Under the pieces are notes generated by a model, which saw only the letters and a list, made by a program, of their open reading frames with translations, was not told the origin of the DNA and did no database searches. The position numbers were made by a program, and so were the translations under genes. A stretch of DNA of 64,000 nucleotides from Streptomyces sp. V1I1 (GTDB lineage: Bacteria > Actinomycetota > Actinomycetes > Streptomycetales > Streptomycetaceae). How positions within the stretch are numbered: the stretch's first letter is position 1; the number at the start of each line of letters is the position of its first letter. This document shows, in pieces, positions 51,794 to 61,375 of this stretch. Where the stretch lies: positions 4,311,001 through 4,375,000 of the forward strand of contig NZ_JAUSZH010000001.1 of assembly GCF_030817355.1 (NCBI RefSeq), written 5' to 3'.

Positions 51794-52557
51794 GAGCCAC
51801 CCCTCGACACACAGACGGCCGCCGCGTCGCTGCCTGGGCGCACGGCATTCGTGCTGTGTCCTCCGCTGGTGAACAGCTCCGAGCAGCACTGGGGTCCCGG
51901 CTGCAAAAGCACCTGGCCGAGCCCCTCGGAATATGCACCCGTGCGGAGAACATCAGTAAACCCAGCGTAGTTCGCCGCATCCCGACCGTTAAGAGGCGGT
52001 GTTCCGTATGGCGAGATTGTTGTGTGTTGGAGGAGACGGTGGGTGGATGGCGGGTCGTCGTCCTGCTCCCTGGCGTGCTCCGGGCGTGTGGCCGTGCGCC
52101 CGTCCGTGCGCTCTGGCCGGGCCGGTGGGCGAGCGCTTCGATGAGTCCTGCGTGGGTCGGCCCGCTGCGTACTGGAACCAGTGGGCTGGGGGACACCGCT
52201 GCCTCAATCCCCGCGGGTGGCGGACCGGTCCGGGAGGCGAACAGCGCCTCCCGGACTGTGTGTGCACCGGTGATGGACGGGTCAGCGATCCGGAGAATGT
52301 CCGCAGAATGGCTGAATGCCGACCGTCCCTTGCGTCCCTTTTGCGCCTTTGCGGGCGTCGGCCGTCCTTACCGTCGTGCCCTGGATGTGTCCTGGAACGT
52401 CGTCAAATCGCCAATGCCAGGGGCGCGTTCGCTTTTTGCGCGTGCGACCCGGAGCCCCTCCTGTGCGCCGCCTTCGTGGCAGCATGTTCCCGAAGCGGCA
52501 TGTCCCCGAACGGCTACGGCCAGGGGCCGGGTTTGTCCACAGCCTGTGGAGGCGGCG
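51794..52557. other. Divergent regulatory region, no convincing gene
   Basis: About 760 bases between the sporulation-type regulator and the asparagine-synthase-like gene. It holds a GC hairpin ccgggaggcg / cgcctcccgg near 52229-52257 that could be a terminator. A plus-strand frame is open through most of it, but the translation has no recognisable family and ends as the N-terminal lead of the 703-residue gene, so no separate gene is claimed. Confidence 0.4.
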
Positions 52558-54669
52558 ATGCGGTGGTTGGTGGGCTGGAGCAGTATCGCCGCGAACTTCG
52601 GTACGGCCGGGGCCGTCGGGGCGTCCGACGAGGGCCGTACCGTCCACCCCGTGGGCGCCCAACTCCTGTGGGGCGACCCGGATCCACTCTGGGCGGTTGG
52701 CGACTGGCGACCGGACGAGGTGCGCATAGTCACCGTCGATTCCATCACCAAGCTCGCCGTCCTCGGCTGCTGCGCGGCCACTGACGAGGAGCTGCGCGTC
52801 GGGCTCTTCGCGGCGCGCGGCGGGGCGCTGCGGCATCTGACCGCGTGGGCCGGCAGCTATACGTGCGTCGTGCAGGTCGGCCGCCGGATCACGATCGTCG
52901 GCGATCTCGCCGGGGCGAGACCCGTCTTCTACACGCCCTGGGCGAACGGCACCGCGTACGCAACCGCCGCGCTGCCGCTCGCCGACCTGATCGAAGCACA
53001 GCTGGACATCGGGCACTTGGCGGCGCTGCTCGCCTGCCCGGAGACGCCGGAGGCGCTGCGCGACTCGACTCCGTACGACGGTGTGAAGCGCATCCCACCG
53101 GGACACGCGCTGATCCTGCGCGAGGGTTCGAGGGAGATCACCGGATACGAGCCGGTGGCCTCGCTCGCCGTGGCCGGGCCGCAGATCGAGGCGGAGCGCG
53201 CGGTGGACGGCGTACGGGACGCGCTGATCGATGCGGTACGGGCCAGGCTCACCGCGCCACGGCACGCGCCCGAGACCCTGCCGTCCGACCCCGGGCCCGT
53301 ACCGGGGATGGGGCCTGCGGATCGGCGCGCCGCGCGCGGGGGTCCGGCTCCGGGGATCGGCGCGGACCTGTCCGGCGGCAGCGCGTCCGGCACGATCGCG
53401 CTGCTGGCGGCGGGGCTGCCGGGACGGCCGGGCACGGTGCTCGGCCATGGCACGGGCGCGGGGGAGCGGCTGCTCGCCGTCACCTTCAACGATCTGGTGA
53501 CGGGCGGGCGCGAGGCGGAAGAAGCAGCCGAGCTGGAACGGGCGCGGGCGATCGCGGCGAATCCGCGGCTGCACCATGTGGTGGTCGCGGCCGGGGAGGA
53601 GAGCCTGCCTTACGCGGGCCTCGACGGGCAGTTGACCGACGAGCCCGCGCCGTCGCTGGTCAGGGCGGAACGTCACCGCAGCCGACTGGCCGCGGGGAGC
53701 GCCGACCACTTCACGGGGGCGGGTGCGCGGCAGGTCCTGGACGCGCATCCGGCGCGGCTGGCGGACCTGCTGCTGGACCGGCGGCGTCGTCATCTGCTGC
53801 GCCCGGCCGCGGCGTTGGCGCGCGCCGAGGGCCCCTCGCCGCAGTCGCTGTTCATCCCGCTGACGGTGTACCGGGCGGCGCGGCGGCTGGCCCGTACGCC
53901 CTACCGCACCGGCCTGGAGACGGCGGCGGACCACCTGCTCGAGGCGAACCGGCCCGGCGGCCTGCGGGGCGGCACCGGGCCGCTGGGTGCGTCGCTCGCC
54001 GCGCTGACCTGGTCCCGGCCGGGGCCTGCCGCGCGCTGGCTGACGGGTGAGGCGCTTGCTGAAGTATCGGTTCGCCTGACGGTGGCGGCGACGCGCCCGA
54101 CGTCGGTCCAGCGCCCCGGCGAGGCCCGCGCCCGGGCGGCGCTGACCCGCCACGCGTCGGACCAGCGGATCCTGGAACAGGCTGCGGAAATCCGCAGCCA
54201 GCGCCTGCATGCGCCCTTTCTGGACAACCAGGTCGTACGGGCCTGCCGCGACCTTCCCGAATCGCTACGGGTCAAGCCGGGCGCCCGCGCTGAAATCCTC
54301 CGCAAGGTCCTCGCCGGCGCGGGCATCCATGACCTGCCCCCCGGCTGGGGCGCGACGACCCACGCCTCGTCCACGGCAGCGGCCCGCACGGGCCTGCGCG
54401 CCTCGCTCCCCCACCTGATCGCCCTCTTCGACGTCCCGCTGCTCGCGGACGCGGGCCTGGTGGAGGCCCGCGTCATCCGCAAGGCCCTGCGCGCGGCGTC
54501 GGAGGGCGAACCGGTCCCGCTGGACGGCCTGGCGGACCTCATCTCGACGGAACTGTGGCTACGGCGGCTGCTCTCGCGCCGGGGCACATGCTGGACGGGC
54601 ACGGCGGCGCCGAGGCAGAGGGCGGTCGCGGGAGGGGTTCCGCCGAGACCGACGCTGCAGTCGGGGTGA
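52558..54669 (+). CDS. Asparagine-synthase-like protein with altered PP-loop
   Basis: A 703-residue protein starting at ATG 52558 after GGAGG. The N-terminal part is a degenerate class II glutamine amidotransferase domain (no Cys at residue 2; GDLAGARPVFYT is kept). The C-terminal part is an AsnB-type ATP-binding domain, but the PP-loop reads DLSGGSASGTIALLAAGLPG, with Ala where AsnB and lasso-cyclases have the Asp of SGGxDS. Later segments LRPAAALARAEGPSPQSLF, RLHAPFLDNQVVRACRDLPE and ILRKVLAGAGIHDLPP match the family. It may be a cyclase-like ligase or a non-catalytic relative. No lasso precursor or B protein was seen beside it. Confidence 0.8.
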   Translation: MRWLVGWSSIAANFGTAGAVGASDEGRTVHPVGAQLLWGDPDPLWAVGDWRPDEVRIVTVDSITKLAVLGCCAATDEELRVGLFAARGGALRHLTAWAGSYTCVVQVGRRITIVGDLAGARPVFYTPWANGTAYATAALPLADLIEAQLDIGHLAALLACPETPEALRDSTPYDGVKRIPPGHALILREGSREITGYEPVASLAVAGPQIEAERAVDGVRDALIDAVRARLTAPRHAPETLPSDPGPVPGMGPADRRAARGGPAPGIGADLSGGSASGTIALLAAGLPGRPGTVLGHGTGAGERLLAVTFNDLVTGGREAEEAAELERARAIAANPRLHHVVVAAGEESLPYAGLDGQLTDEPAPSLVRAERHRSRLAAGSADHFTGAGARQVLDAHPARLADLLLDRRRRHLLRPAAALARAEGPSPQSLFIPLTVYRAARRLARTPYRTGLETAADHLLEANRPGGLRGGTGPLGASLAALTWSRPGPAARWLTGEALAEVSVRLTVAATRPTSVQRPGEARARAALTRHASDQRILEQAAEIRSQRLHAPFLDNQVVRACRDLPESLRVKPGARAEILRKVLAGAGIHDLPPGWGATTHASSTAAARTGLRASLPHLIALFDVPLLADAGLVEARVIRKALRAASEGEPVPLDGLADLISTELWLRRLLSRRGTCWTGTAAPRQRAVAGGVPPRPTLQSG

Positions 54670-54747
54670 CGGCTGCGGGGTGACGGCTTCGGGGTGACGG
54701 CTGCGGGGCGGCCCGGGGCCGTGGGGCCGGGCTGAAGTCGGGCTCGG

Positions 54748-56742
54748 TCAGCGGCAGCTGATCCGGGACTGGGCCCAGTCTCCGAACGCCGCCGAGTCGA
54801 GCGCCTTCTGCGGTTCGACGACCAGCCGGATCGTCTTCAGTCCGGCGAGCGACACATGCACCGGCACGGCCGCGTCCCCACCGCGCATCACCGGGGACCG
54901 CCGCAGCCGCTCGCCGTCGCCGTAGACGGAGAAGCGCATCGCGCCCAGGCCCAGCGTCAGGTCGTCGACCCCGACCAGCGCGTCGTAACTGGCGCACTGC
55001 CGGTTGAGGTCGATGGTGACGGAGGACTTGGCGTGCACGGTCACCCCGTGTCCGTACCGCCTGCCGTCGATCGACATCCCCGAGCGCTGCCAGAGCCAGC
55101 TGCTCCCACGCAGGCGCACCTCGGGCCGGGTGTGGTCGCCCAACAGGCCGTACTCCAGACGGTTGACCTGGTACACCCGCAGGGCCGACGCGGGCGGCGG
55201 GGTGGGCGTCGGCTCAGGCGTGGGCTTGGGGGCGGGCGGGGCCGACGGCTTGGGCTCTGGCTGGGCAGGCGTGGGCTCGGGCGTCGAAGTCGAAGTCGGC
55301 TCGGCGGTCGGCGTGGGCGCCGGCGCGGCCGTGGAATTCTTCGGCGGTGCGGTCGGCTCCGACGGGGTCGGGTCCGCCGCGGACCGCGCCGGGGGCTCCG
55401 GCTTCGATGACGGCGCGGGCTTCTGCGGTACGACGGGTTGCGCGGCCGAGGGCTTCGCCTCGGGCTGCGGCGCGGTCTTGGGGCCGTCGCCCGAGAACGC
55501 CCACACCAGCCCGGCGGCCGCCGCGACGGCCACCGCCGCCGCGATACCGGCCTTCGCCGGTGCGCCCAGTCCCTCCGATGCCGCGGCTCCACCAGCCACA
55601 ACCCCGGAGCCGCCCGACGCACCGCCCGACGCACCGCCCGTGGCAGCGGCGGCCGCACCGGCTCCCGCGGCCCCGCCGGCCACGACCCCGGCGACCTTGA
55701 GGGAGTACCCGGCGGCGAACCAGCCGATGACCGCGACCGGCAGCAGCGCCGGAATCCCGGCGTTGACATGCGCGAGCTCGCGCGCGGCCAGCCGGCACCT
55801 GGGGCATTCGTCCAGGTGCTTGCGCAGCCCCCGCTCGGCCCGCATCCGCAGACCCCCGCGGGCATACGCACCCAGCCGGTCTGCGTACCGGGCGCAGTCG
55901 CCACCGGAGGTGAGCGCGGTGCTCACATGGGCCTGCAAATAGGCCTGCTTGAGGCCCTCGCGGGCCCGGCTGGCCAGCACCGCCGTGGCGTTGGCGGTCA
56001 GCCCGAAGAGCGGCGCGACCTCGCTCGGCGACTCCTCCTCGACGGTGGTGTGCCAGAGCACCGCCTGCCAGCGCTCGGGCAGCGAGCGGAAGGCCCGGAT
56101 GGCCAGCGACTGCTCGGCCTCGTGCATCGCGCGCACATCGGCGCCCAGGTCGAGCGCGGCGTCGCGGGCCGCGTCCGAGCTGCGGACGGCCTCCGCGGCG
56201 AACACCGCGAAGTCCTCGACCAGTTGCTCCCGCTTTGCCGTTTTCATCCAGGTGGCGGCGACTCGCCGGACGGTCGTGAGGAGATACGCCCGCACCGCGT
56301 GCTCGGGCCCCGAGCCCCCGCGTACCGCCTGGAGTGTTCGCGCGAACACCTCGGCCGTCAGATCGTCGGCGGTGTGCGCGTCCCGGCAGCAGGTGCGCGC
56401 ATACCGGCGGACGGCCACCGAGTGGCGGCGGAACAACTCCTCATAGGCGCTGTCGTCGCCGTCCCGCATCCGCTGGATCAACTGGGCGTCGGACGCCGGC
56501 AGTTCGCGCGGCGGAGTTACGGAGTCTAGGTTCCCGCCCTCGCGCTGCGACGGCACGACATGCTCGTGCACGCCACCCACCCCGGAACCGGACGCGCCGG
56601 ACGCGTCGGGGGGACCCGAGGCACCAGGCACCCCGGACGACCCACCGGGCCCGCCCTGGCCCGGCACCTGGCGAGAGGGCAGCGCGGCCCGCTCAGTGCC
56701 GCCCGATCCATCGAGTAACTCGTCCCGACCGTCACCGCTCAT
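54748..56742 (-). CDS. ECF sigma factor fused to membrane and NPCBM domains
   Basis: A 664-residue fusion. After a low-complexity lead, residues about 80-280 form an ECF sigma factor (QLIQRMRDGDDSAYEELFRR, ARTCCRDAHTADDLTAEVFA, SLPERWQAVLWHTTVEEESP, SEVAPLFGLTANATAVLASR). Next is a zinc-finger anti-sigma-like segment with HLDECPRCR, a transmembrane helix (PALLPVAVIGWFAAGYSL) and Gly/Ala- and Pro-rich spacers. The last 140 residues, YQVNRLEYGLLGDHTRPEVR and SIDGRRYGHGVTVHAKSSVT, are an NPCBM (novel putative carbohydrate-binding) domain, outside the cell. It looks like a single-protein transmembrane signal-to-transcription device. The likely ligand is a glycan. Confidence 0.85.
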   Translation of the reverse strand: MSGDGRDELLDGSGGTERAALPSRQVPGQGGPGGSSGVPGASGPPDASGASGSGVGGVHEHVVPSQREGGNLDSVTPPRELPASDAQLIQRMRDGDDSAYEELFRRHSVAVRRYARTCCRDAHTADDLTAEVFARTLQAVRGGSGPEHAVRAYLLTTVRRVAATWMKTAKREQLVEDFAVFAAEAVRSSDAARDAALDLGADVRAMHEAEQSLAIRAFRSLPERWQAVLWHTTVEEESPSEVAPLFGLTANATAVLASRAREGLKQAYLQAHVSTALTSGGDCARYADRLGAYARGGLRMRAERGLRKHLDECPRCRLAARELAHVNAGIPALLPVAVIGWFAAGYSLKVAGVVAGGAAGAGAAAAATGGASGGASGGSGVVAGGAAASEGLGAPAKAGIAAAVAVAAAAGLVWAFSGDGPKTAPQPEAKPSAAQPVVPQKPAPSSKPEPPARSAADPTPSEPTAPPKNSTAAPAPTPTAEPTSTSTPEPTPAQPEPKPSAPPAPKPTPEPTPTPPPASALRVYQVNRLEYGLLGDHTRPEVRLRGSSWLWQRSGMSIDGRRYGHGVTVHAKSSVTIDLNRQCASYDALVGVDDLTLGLGAMRFSVYGDGERLRRSPVMRGGDAAVPVHVSLAGLKTIRLVVEPQKALDSAAFGDWAQSRISCR

Positions 56743-56982
56743 CGCGGAAGCCCCCGTAAAGCACCATCAGACCCGAACACCGGCCAAGAGTGCCACAGAG
56801 CGGCATGAGTCCATACCCTCTGTCACGTCAACCACTCATCCGGGGAGGCTTCCCGAATCCGAGCCACCCCTCACTCGTTCGGGGAAGGCTCAACCGGCCT
56901 TGTGTAAAAGTCAGTTGGCGAGCAGGCCAGGGCAGAGCCGGCGGGCAGAGCCGGCGGATCGCTCACTCACCGCCGGCGCACC

Positions 56983-57741
56983 TCACGCGGATCGCGACCG
57001 CAGGCCCTCCAGCAGGATGTCCAGCAGCCGGGCCGAAGCCGCCGCCTGCTGTGCCGCATCCGGCAGCGAAGGCGCGGCCGTGGCTATCACCAGCAGCACG
57101 TCCGCCACGGTCACATCGTCGCGCAGCTCACCTGCCGCCCGCGCCCGGTCGACCAGCTGCCCCACGACTTCCAGCAGATCCGCCGCGCCCGTGTCGTCCT
57201 GCTCATCGGCCGGCACCGGACGCGGCCCGACCACCCGCAGGCCGGGCTGCGCGCCGACCCGCTGAAGCGGCACCCGCGCCCCGTCCCGTACGCCGGCCGT
57301 CGCCTCGTCTCCGTCCACGCCCACCCGCAGCACCTGCGGCGGCAGCAGCCGTCCCGCGCCAGAAGCCACCGACGTACGCAGGAAACGGGAGAGCGCCGAC
57401 CACGGCTCCTCCTCCTGCCCCAGAGCCGTACGCGCCTGCTCCGTCAGCCGGGAGGTCTCCTCCTCGGCTATCCGCCGCACCAGCACGTCCTTGCTCGGGA
57501 AGCGGCGGTACACCGTCCCGACGCCGACCCTGGCCCGGCGCGCCACGTCCTCCATCGGCGCGCCGTACCCCAGCTCGCCGAACACCTCGCGCGCAGCTCG
57601 CAGTACATGCTCGAGATTGCGCTGTGCGTCCACACGCAGCGGCGCCGAGCGGCTGGCCCCGCCCGATCCCGCCCGTCCGTTCCCGTCGGCCGTCGAACCC
57701 TGTGCGACGGCAGCCTGCCAATGCGAATCCTGAATGGTCAT
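56983..57741 (-). CDS. TetR-family regulator
   Basis: A 252-residue TetR protein. The HTH is VLRAAREVFGELGYGAPMED followed by VARRARVGVGTVYRRFPSKD, the usual TetR pattern. The C-terminal two thirds are helical ligand-binding. The start ATG 57739-57741 is preferred; an upstream in-frame ATG would add six residues. It is divergent from the NDH-2 gene, 260 bases away, and may control it or itself. The preceding region is Gly/Ser-rich. Confidence 0.85.
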   Translation of the reverse strand: MTIQDSHWQAAVAQGSTADGNGRAGSGGASRSAPLRVDAQRNLEHVLRAAREVFGELGYGAPMEDVARRARVGVGTVYRRFPSKDVLVRRIAEEETSRLTEQARTALGQEEEPWSALSRFLRTSVASGAGRLLPPQVLRVGVDGDEATAGVRDGARVPLQRVGAQPGLRVVGPRPVPADEQDDTGAADLLEVVGQLVDRARAAGELRDDVTVADVLLVIATAAPSLPDAAQQAAASARLLDILLEGLRSRSA

Positions 57742-58001
57742 ACACGTTCCCCCGGTCATGATGTCTCCCCCCGGAGACCTCCCCGCCCAGTCTGTCGAGC
57801 GTGCCTTGACCGGACACCCCGACGAGGTACGAACATAGTTGAGCCAGGGTCAATTCAGAAGGGGGTAGTTCCGCACAGAGCGCCCCCCGATCGGAGCAAG
57901 GGCCGGAAGGTTCCTGTTTAGGCCCCCTCCCGCAACCCCCCTCGCAGGGTCTGACCTGCACACCTTCCTCGCCGCCCGGCGGAGCGCCGCCGCAGAGTGG
58001 C

Positions 58002-59591
58002 GTGAAGCCTCCGGTCACACAATTTGCCGAGGCTGTGGACAAACGCCTGAGGTCGTTGCCTCATGGGATGGTGAAGGCTGCTAACTTCCGGGGGACGACC
58101 CCCGGCCCCCCGCAGGGCGCGCGCATTCTCGTCGTCGGCGGCGGCTACGTCGGGATGTACACGGCACTGCGTCTCCAGCGGAAACTGAAGCAGGAGCTGG
58201 CACGTGGCGAGGCGGAGATCATGGTGGTCGCGCCCGAGCCCTACATGACCTATCAGCCCTTCCTCCCGGAAGCGGCCGCCGGTTCCATCTCCCCGCGTCA
58301 TGTCGTGGTCCCCCTGCGCCGCGTGCTCAGCCAGTGCAAGATCGTCATCGGCGAGGCCAAGGCAGTCGACCACGGCAAGCGCACCGCGACCGTCGCCACC
58401 CTCGCCACCTTGGAAGAGGGCACCGGCCCGGTGGAGATCACCTACGACGAACTCGTCATCGCGCCGGGGTCGGTCTCCCGCACCCTCCCGATTCCCGGCC
58501 TCGCCGACTACGCCATCGGCTTCAAGACCGTCGAGGAAGCCATCGGCCTGCGCAACCACGTCATCGAGCAGATGGACATCGCCTCCTCCACCCGCGACCC
58601 CGCGATCCGCGACGCGGCCCTCACCTTCGTCGTCGTCGGCGGTGGCTACGCGGGCGTGGAGGCACTCGCCGAGCTGGAGGACATGGCCCGCTACACCGCG
58701 CGCTACTACCACAACATCAAGCCCGAGGACCTGAAGTGGATCCTCGTCGAGGCCAGCAACCGCATCCTCCCCGAGGTCGGCGAGGAGATGGGCAAGTACG
58801 CCATCCGCGAGTTGCGTTCGCGCAATATCGACGTACGCCTCGAAACCCGCCTGGACTCCTGCGAGGACCGTGTCGCCGTACTCAGCGACGGCACCCGCTT
58901 CCCGACCCGCACGGTCGTCTGGACCGCGGGCGTCAAGCCGGCGCCCGTCCTCGCCGCCACGGACCTGCCGCTCAATGAGCGCGGCCGGCTCGTCTGCACC
59001 GCCAAGCTCACCGTCGCCGGCGTCGACCACGCCTGGGCAGCAGGCGACGCCGCGGCCGTCCCGGACGTCACCGCCGAAGAGCCGGGCAAGGAATGCGCGC
59101 CCAACGCCCAGCACGCAGTGCGCCAGACCAAGGTCCTCGCCGAGAACATCACGGCGTCGCTGCGCGGCGAGCCCTTCAAGGAGTACGCCCACAAGTACGT
59201 CGGATCGGTCGCTTCCCTCGGCCTCCACAAGGGCGTCGCGCATATCTACGGCCGTAAGCTCAAGGGTTATCCGGCCTGGCTGATGCACCGCGTGTATCAC
59301 CTCAGCCGCGTCCCCACCTTCAACCGCAAGGCCCGGGTGCTCGCCGAGTGGACCTTGTCCGGGCTGTTCAAACGCGAGATCGTCTCCCTCGGCTCGCTGG
59401 AACACCCGCGCGCCGAATTCGAACTCGCCGCGGGCGGCAGACGCCCGGGCCACGGGCCGGACAGCGCACCGCACCACGGACCCAAACCGGGGCCCAAACC
59501 CGGCTCCCAGCCCGGCTCCCCGCCCGGACCGAAGGCCGAACCCGAGCCCGGCTCCGACGACGACCCGCAGAGTGGCTCCAGAGGGAACTGA
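58002..59591 (+). CDS. ndh: Type II NADH dehydrogenase-like flavoprotein
   Basis: A 529-residue FAD/NAD-binding protein. Two Rossmann motifs are visible: RILVVGGGYVGMYTALRLQR (FAD) and TFVVVGGGYAGVEALAELED (NAD). Further landmarks are PYMTYQPFLPEAAAGSI, VWTAGVKPAPVLAATDLPLN and HAWAAGDAAAVPDV. It oxidises NADH and reduces quinone at the membrane without pumping protons. The last 60 residues are a Pro/Gly/Lys-rich tail. GTG 58002 is taken as start; ATG 58068 (22 codons later) is possible. A PAS-PP2C gene follows after 116 bases. Confidence 0.85.
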   Translation: MKPPVTQFAEAVDKRLRSLPHGMVKAANFRGTTPGPPQGARILVVGGGYVGMYTALRLQRKLKQELARGEAEIMVVAPEPYMTYQPFLPEAAAGSISPRHVVVPLRRVLSQCKIVIGEAKAVDHGKRTATVATLATLEEGTGPVEITYDELVIAPGSVSRTLPIPGLADYAIGFKTVEEAIGLRNHVIEQMDIASSTRDPAIRDAALTFVVVGGGYAGVEALAELEDMARYTARYYHNIKPEDLKWILVEASNRILPEVGEEMGKYAIRELRSRNIDVRLETRLDSCEDRVAVLSDGTRFPTRTVVWTAGVKPAPVLAATDLPLNERGRLVCTAKLTVAGVDHAWAAGDAAAVPDVTAEEPGKECAPNAQHAVRQTKVLAENITASLRGEPFKEYAHKYVGSVASLGLHKGVAHIYGRKLKGYPAWLMHRVYHLSRVPTFNRKARVLAEWTLSGLFKREIVSLGSLEHPRAEFELAAGGRRPGHGPDSAPHHGPKPGPKPGSQPGSPPGPKAEPEPGSDDDPQSGSRGN

Positions 59592-59707
59592 GGGAACTGG
59601 ACGACGAGGACTGTCAGTCCGGTCGGTCACACTGGACGTGTGACCATAGATGGGCTCACACCTGCACAGAGTGACCCTTGGCGACAACCATTGAGGCTAG
59701 AAAGTCA

Positions 59708-61357
59708 GTGAACTTCACGCGTTGGAGCGCAAGGCTCCCCGGGACGCAGCGCCGCGCCGCAGCGCGGAGGACCGACCGTGGGATCTCCCCCGCTCAGCGA
59801 GGGGAAGGCTCCGTGCCGGCGGCCCGTGTCGAGTACGAACAGCAGCCGGAGCCCCTGTCCGGCGTCCCCGCCCTTGATGACTTCTCCGTGCCCGAGATCC
59901 TCGGCCGCCTGCCCGCCCTGGTCGCCGTGGTGTACGGCACCGAGCACCGCGTCGCGTACGTCAACGACGCGTACGCCTCGGCCTTCGGCCACCGCCAAGC
60001 CGGCGCGGCCGCCGCCGACACCTGCCCCGAGCTCGCCGAACTGGGCCTGCTGCCGCTCATGGACCAGGTGCTGCGCAGCGGCAAGCCCCGCACCGTCAAG
60101 TCCCGCAAGGTTCACGGCCAAGGCTCGTACACCGTCACCTGCCTGCCCGCCGAGAGCCTCAAGGAAGGCGGCGGAGTCCTCGTCTTCGCCGCCGACGTCA
60201 CCGACCACGCCGAGGCAGCCGAGCGGCTGCGCGCCAGCGAGCGCCGCCACCGCGAGACCGCTGTCACCCTCCAGAGATCGCTGCTCCCGCAGGAGCTGGA
60301 GCAGCCCGACGATCTGCGCATCGCCGCGACATATCAACCGGGCGGCACGGACGCCGCGGTCGGCGGCGACTGGTACGACGTCATCACCCTCGGCGCCGGC
60401 CGCACCGCACTAGTCATCGGCGACGTGATGGGCCGCGGCGTGCGCGCGGCCGCCGTCATGGGCCAGCTCCGCACGGCCGTGCGCGCCTACGCCCGCCTCG
60501 ACCTCCCGCCGCACGAGGTGCTTCAGCTGCTCGACGGCCTGGCCTCCGAGATCGACGCCAGCCAGATCGCCACCTGCGTCTACGCCGTCCACGACCCGAA
60601 CGAAGGCCGGCTCGTGTACGCGTCGGCGGGCCATCTCCCGATCCTCGTACGGGACGAGGACGGCACGGTCCGCCGCGCCGAGGAACCGACGGGCCCGCCG
60701 CTCGGCACCGGCGGCTGGCTCCACACGTCCGGCACCATCGCCCTCCCGCCCGGCTCCAGTGCCGTCCTCTATACGGACGGTCTTGTCGAGCGCCGCGGCG
60801 AGGACATCGACGAGGGAGTGGCCGCCCTTGAGCGCGCGCTCCGCGGAGCGACCGGCACGCCGCAGGTCGTCTGCGACCGTCTGATCCGCTCCCTGGGAGT
60901 GACCGCGGAGCACGACGACGACGTGGCCGTACTGGTCGTGCAACACCCCACGCGTACGGGCGTGTCCGCCGAGCTCTTCCACAACGCCGCCCTAGAGCTG
61001 CTCGGCGGCATCGAAGCGGCGCCGCGCGCCCGCGCTTTCGCCTCCGGCGTCCTGGCCTCCTGGCGTTTCTCCCCCGAGCTGCACGATCTGGGGGTGCTGG
61101 CCGCCAGCGAACTGGTCGCCAACTCCCTCCAGCACGGCACCCCGCCCATGCGCCTCAGACTCCGCCGCACCGACCGCCGCCTGATCATCGAAGTGACGGA
61201 CGGCGACGATCACCTGCCGCGCCGCCGCCGCGCGGAAACGGAAGACGAGGCAGGCCGCGGGATTTCCATCGTCGCGACGATCGCCTCGTCCTGGGGGAGC
61301 CGCCGCACTCCTGGCGGCGGCAAAGCGGTGTGGTGCGAGTTCGCCCTGCCCGCGTAG
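59708..61357 (+). CDS. PAS-PP2C phosphatase with anti-sigma kinase domain
   Basis: A regulator of 549 residues from GTG 59708 (TTG 59678 is an alternative). A PAS domain lies at about residues 50-170 (LPALVAVVYGTEHRVAYVND, SYTVTCLPAESLKEGGGVLV). A coiled link EAAERLRASERRHRETAVTL leads to the SpoIIE/PP2C domain (AVGGDWYDVITL, VIGDVMGRG, SAGHLPILVRDEDG, LYTDGLVERRG, HDDDVAVLVV). A C-terminal HATPase_c domain follows (VLAASELVANSLQHGTPPM). By family it senses a small molecule, dephosphorylates a STAS protein and phosphorylates its partner. Confidence 0.88.
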   Translation: MNFTRWSARLPGTQRRAAARRTDRGISPAQRGEGSVPAARVEYEQQPEPLSGVPALDDFSVPEILGRLPALVAVVYGTEHRVAYVNDAYASAFGHRQAGAAAADTCPELAELGLLPLMDQVLRSGKPRTVKSRKVHGQGSYTVTCLPAESLKEGGGVLVFAADVTDHAEAAERLRASERRHRETAVTLQRSLLPQELEQPDDLRIAATYQPGGTDAAVGGDWYDVITLGAGRTALVIGDVMGRGVRAAAVMGQLRTAVRAYARLDLPPHEVLQLLDGLASEIDASQIATCVYAVHDPNEGRLVYASAGHLPILVRDEDGTVRRAEEPTGPPLGTGGWLHTSGTIALPPGSSAVLYTDGLVERRGEDIDEGVAALERALRGATGTPQVVCDRLIRSLGVTAEHDDDVAVLVVQHPTRTGVSAELFHNAALELLGGIEAAPRARAFASGVLASWRFSPELHDLGVLAASELVANSLQHGTPPMRLRLRRTDRRLIIEVTDGDDHLPRRRRAETEDEAGRGISIVATIASSWGSRRTPGGGKAVWCEFALPA

Positions 61358-61375
61358 TCCTTCCCGCGTGCCTCG

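Noticed and set aside
52558..54669. Lasso peptide biosynthetic cluster
   Set aside because: Only a cyclase-like protein with a changed PP-loop is present; no precursor, RRE or leader peptidase gene adjoins.
56983..58042. Second minus-strand frame covering the TetR gene
   Set aside because: The TetR frame has the HTH signature; the other is rich in Gly/Arg without motifs.
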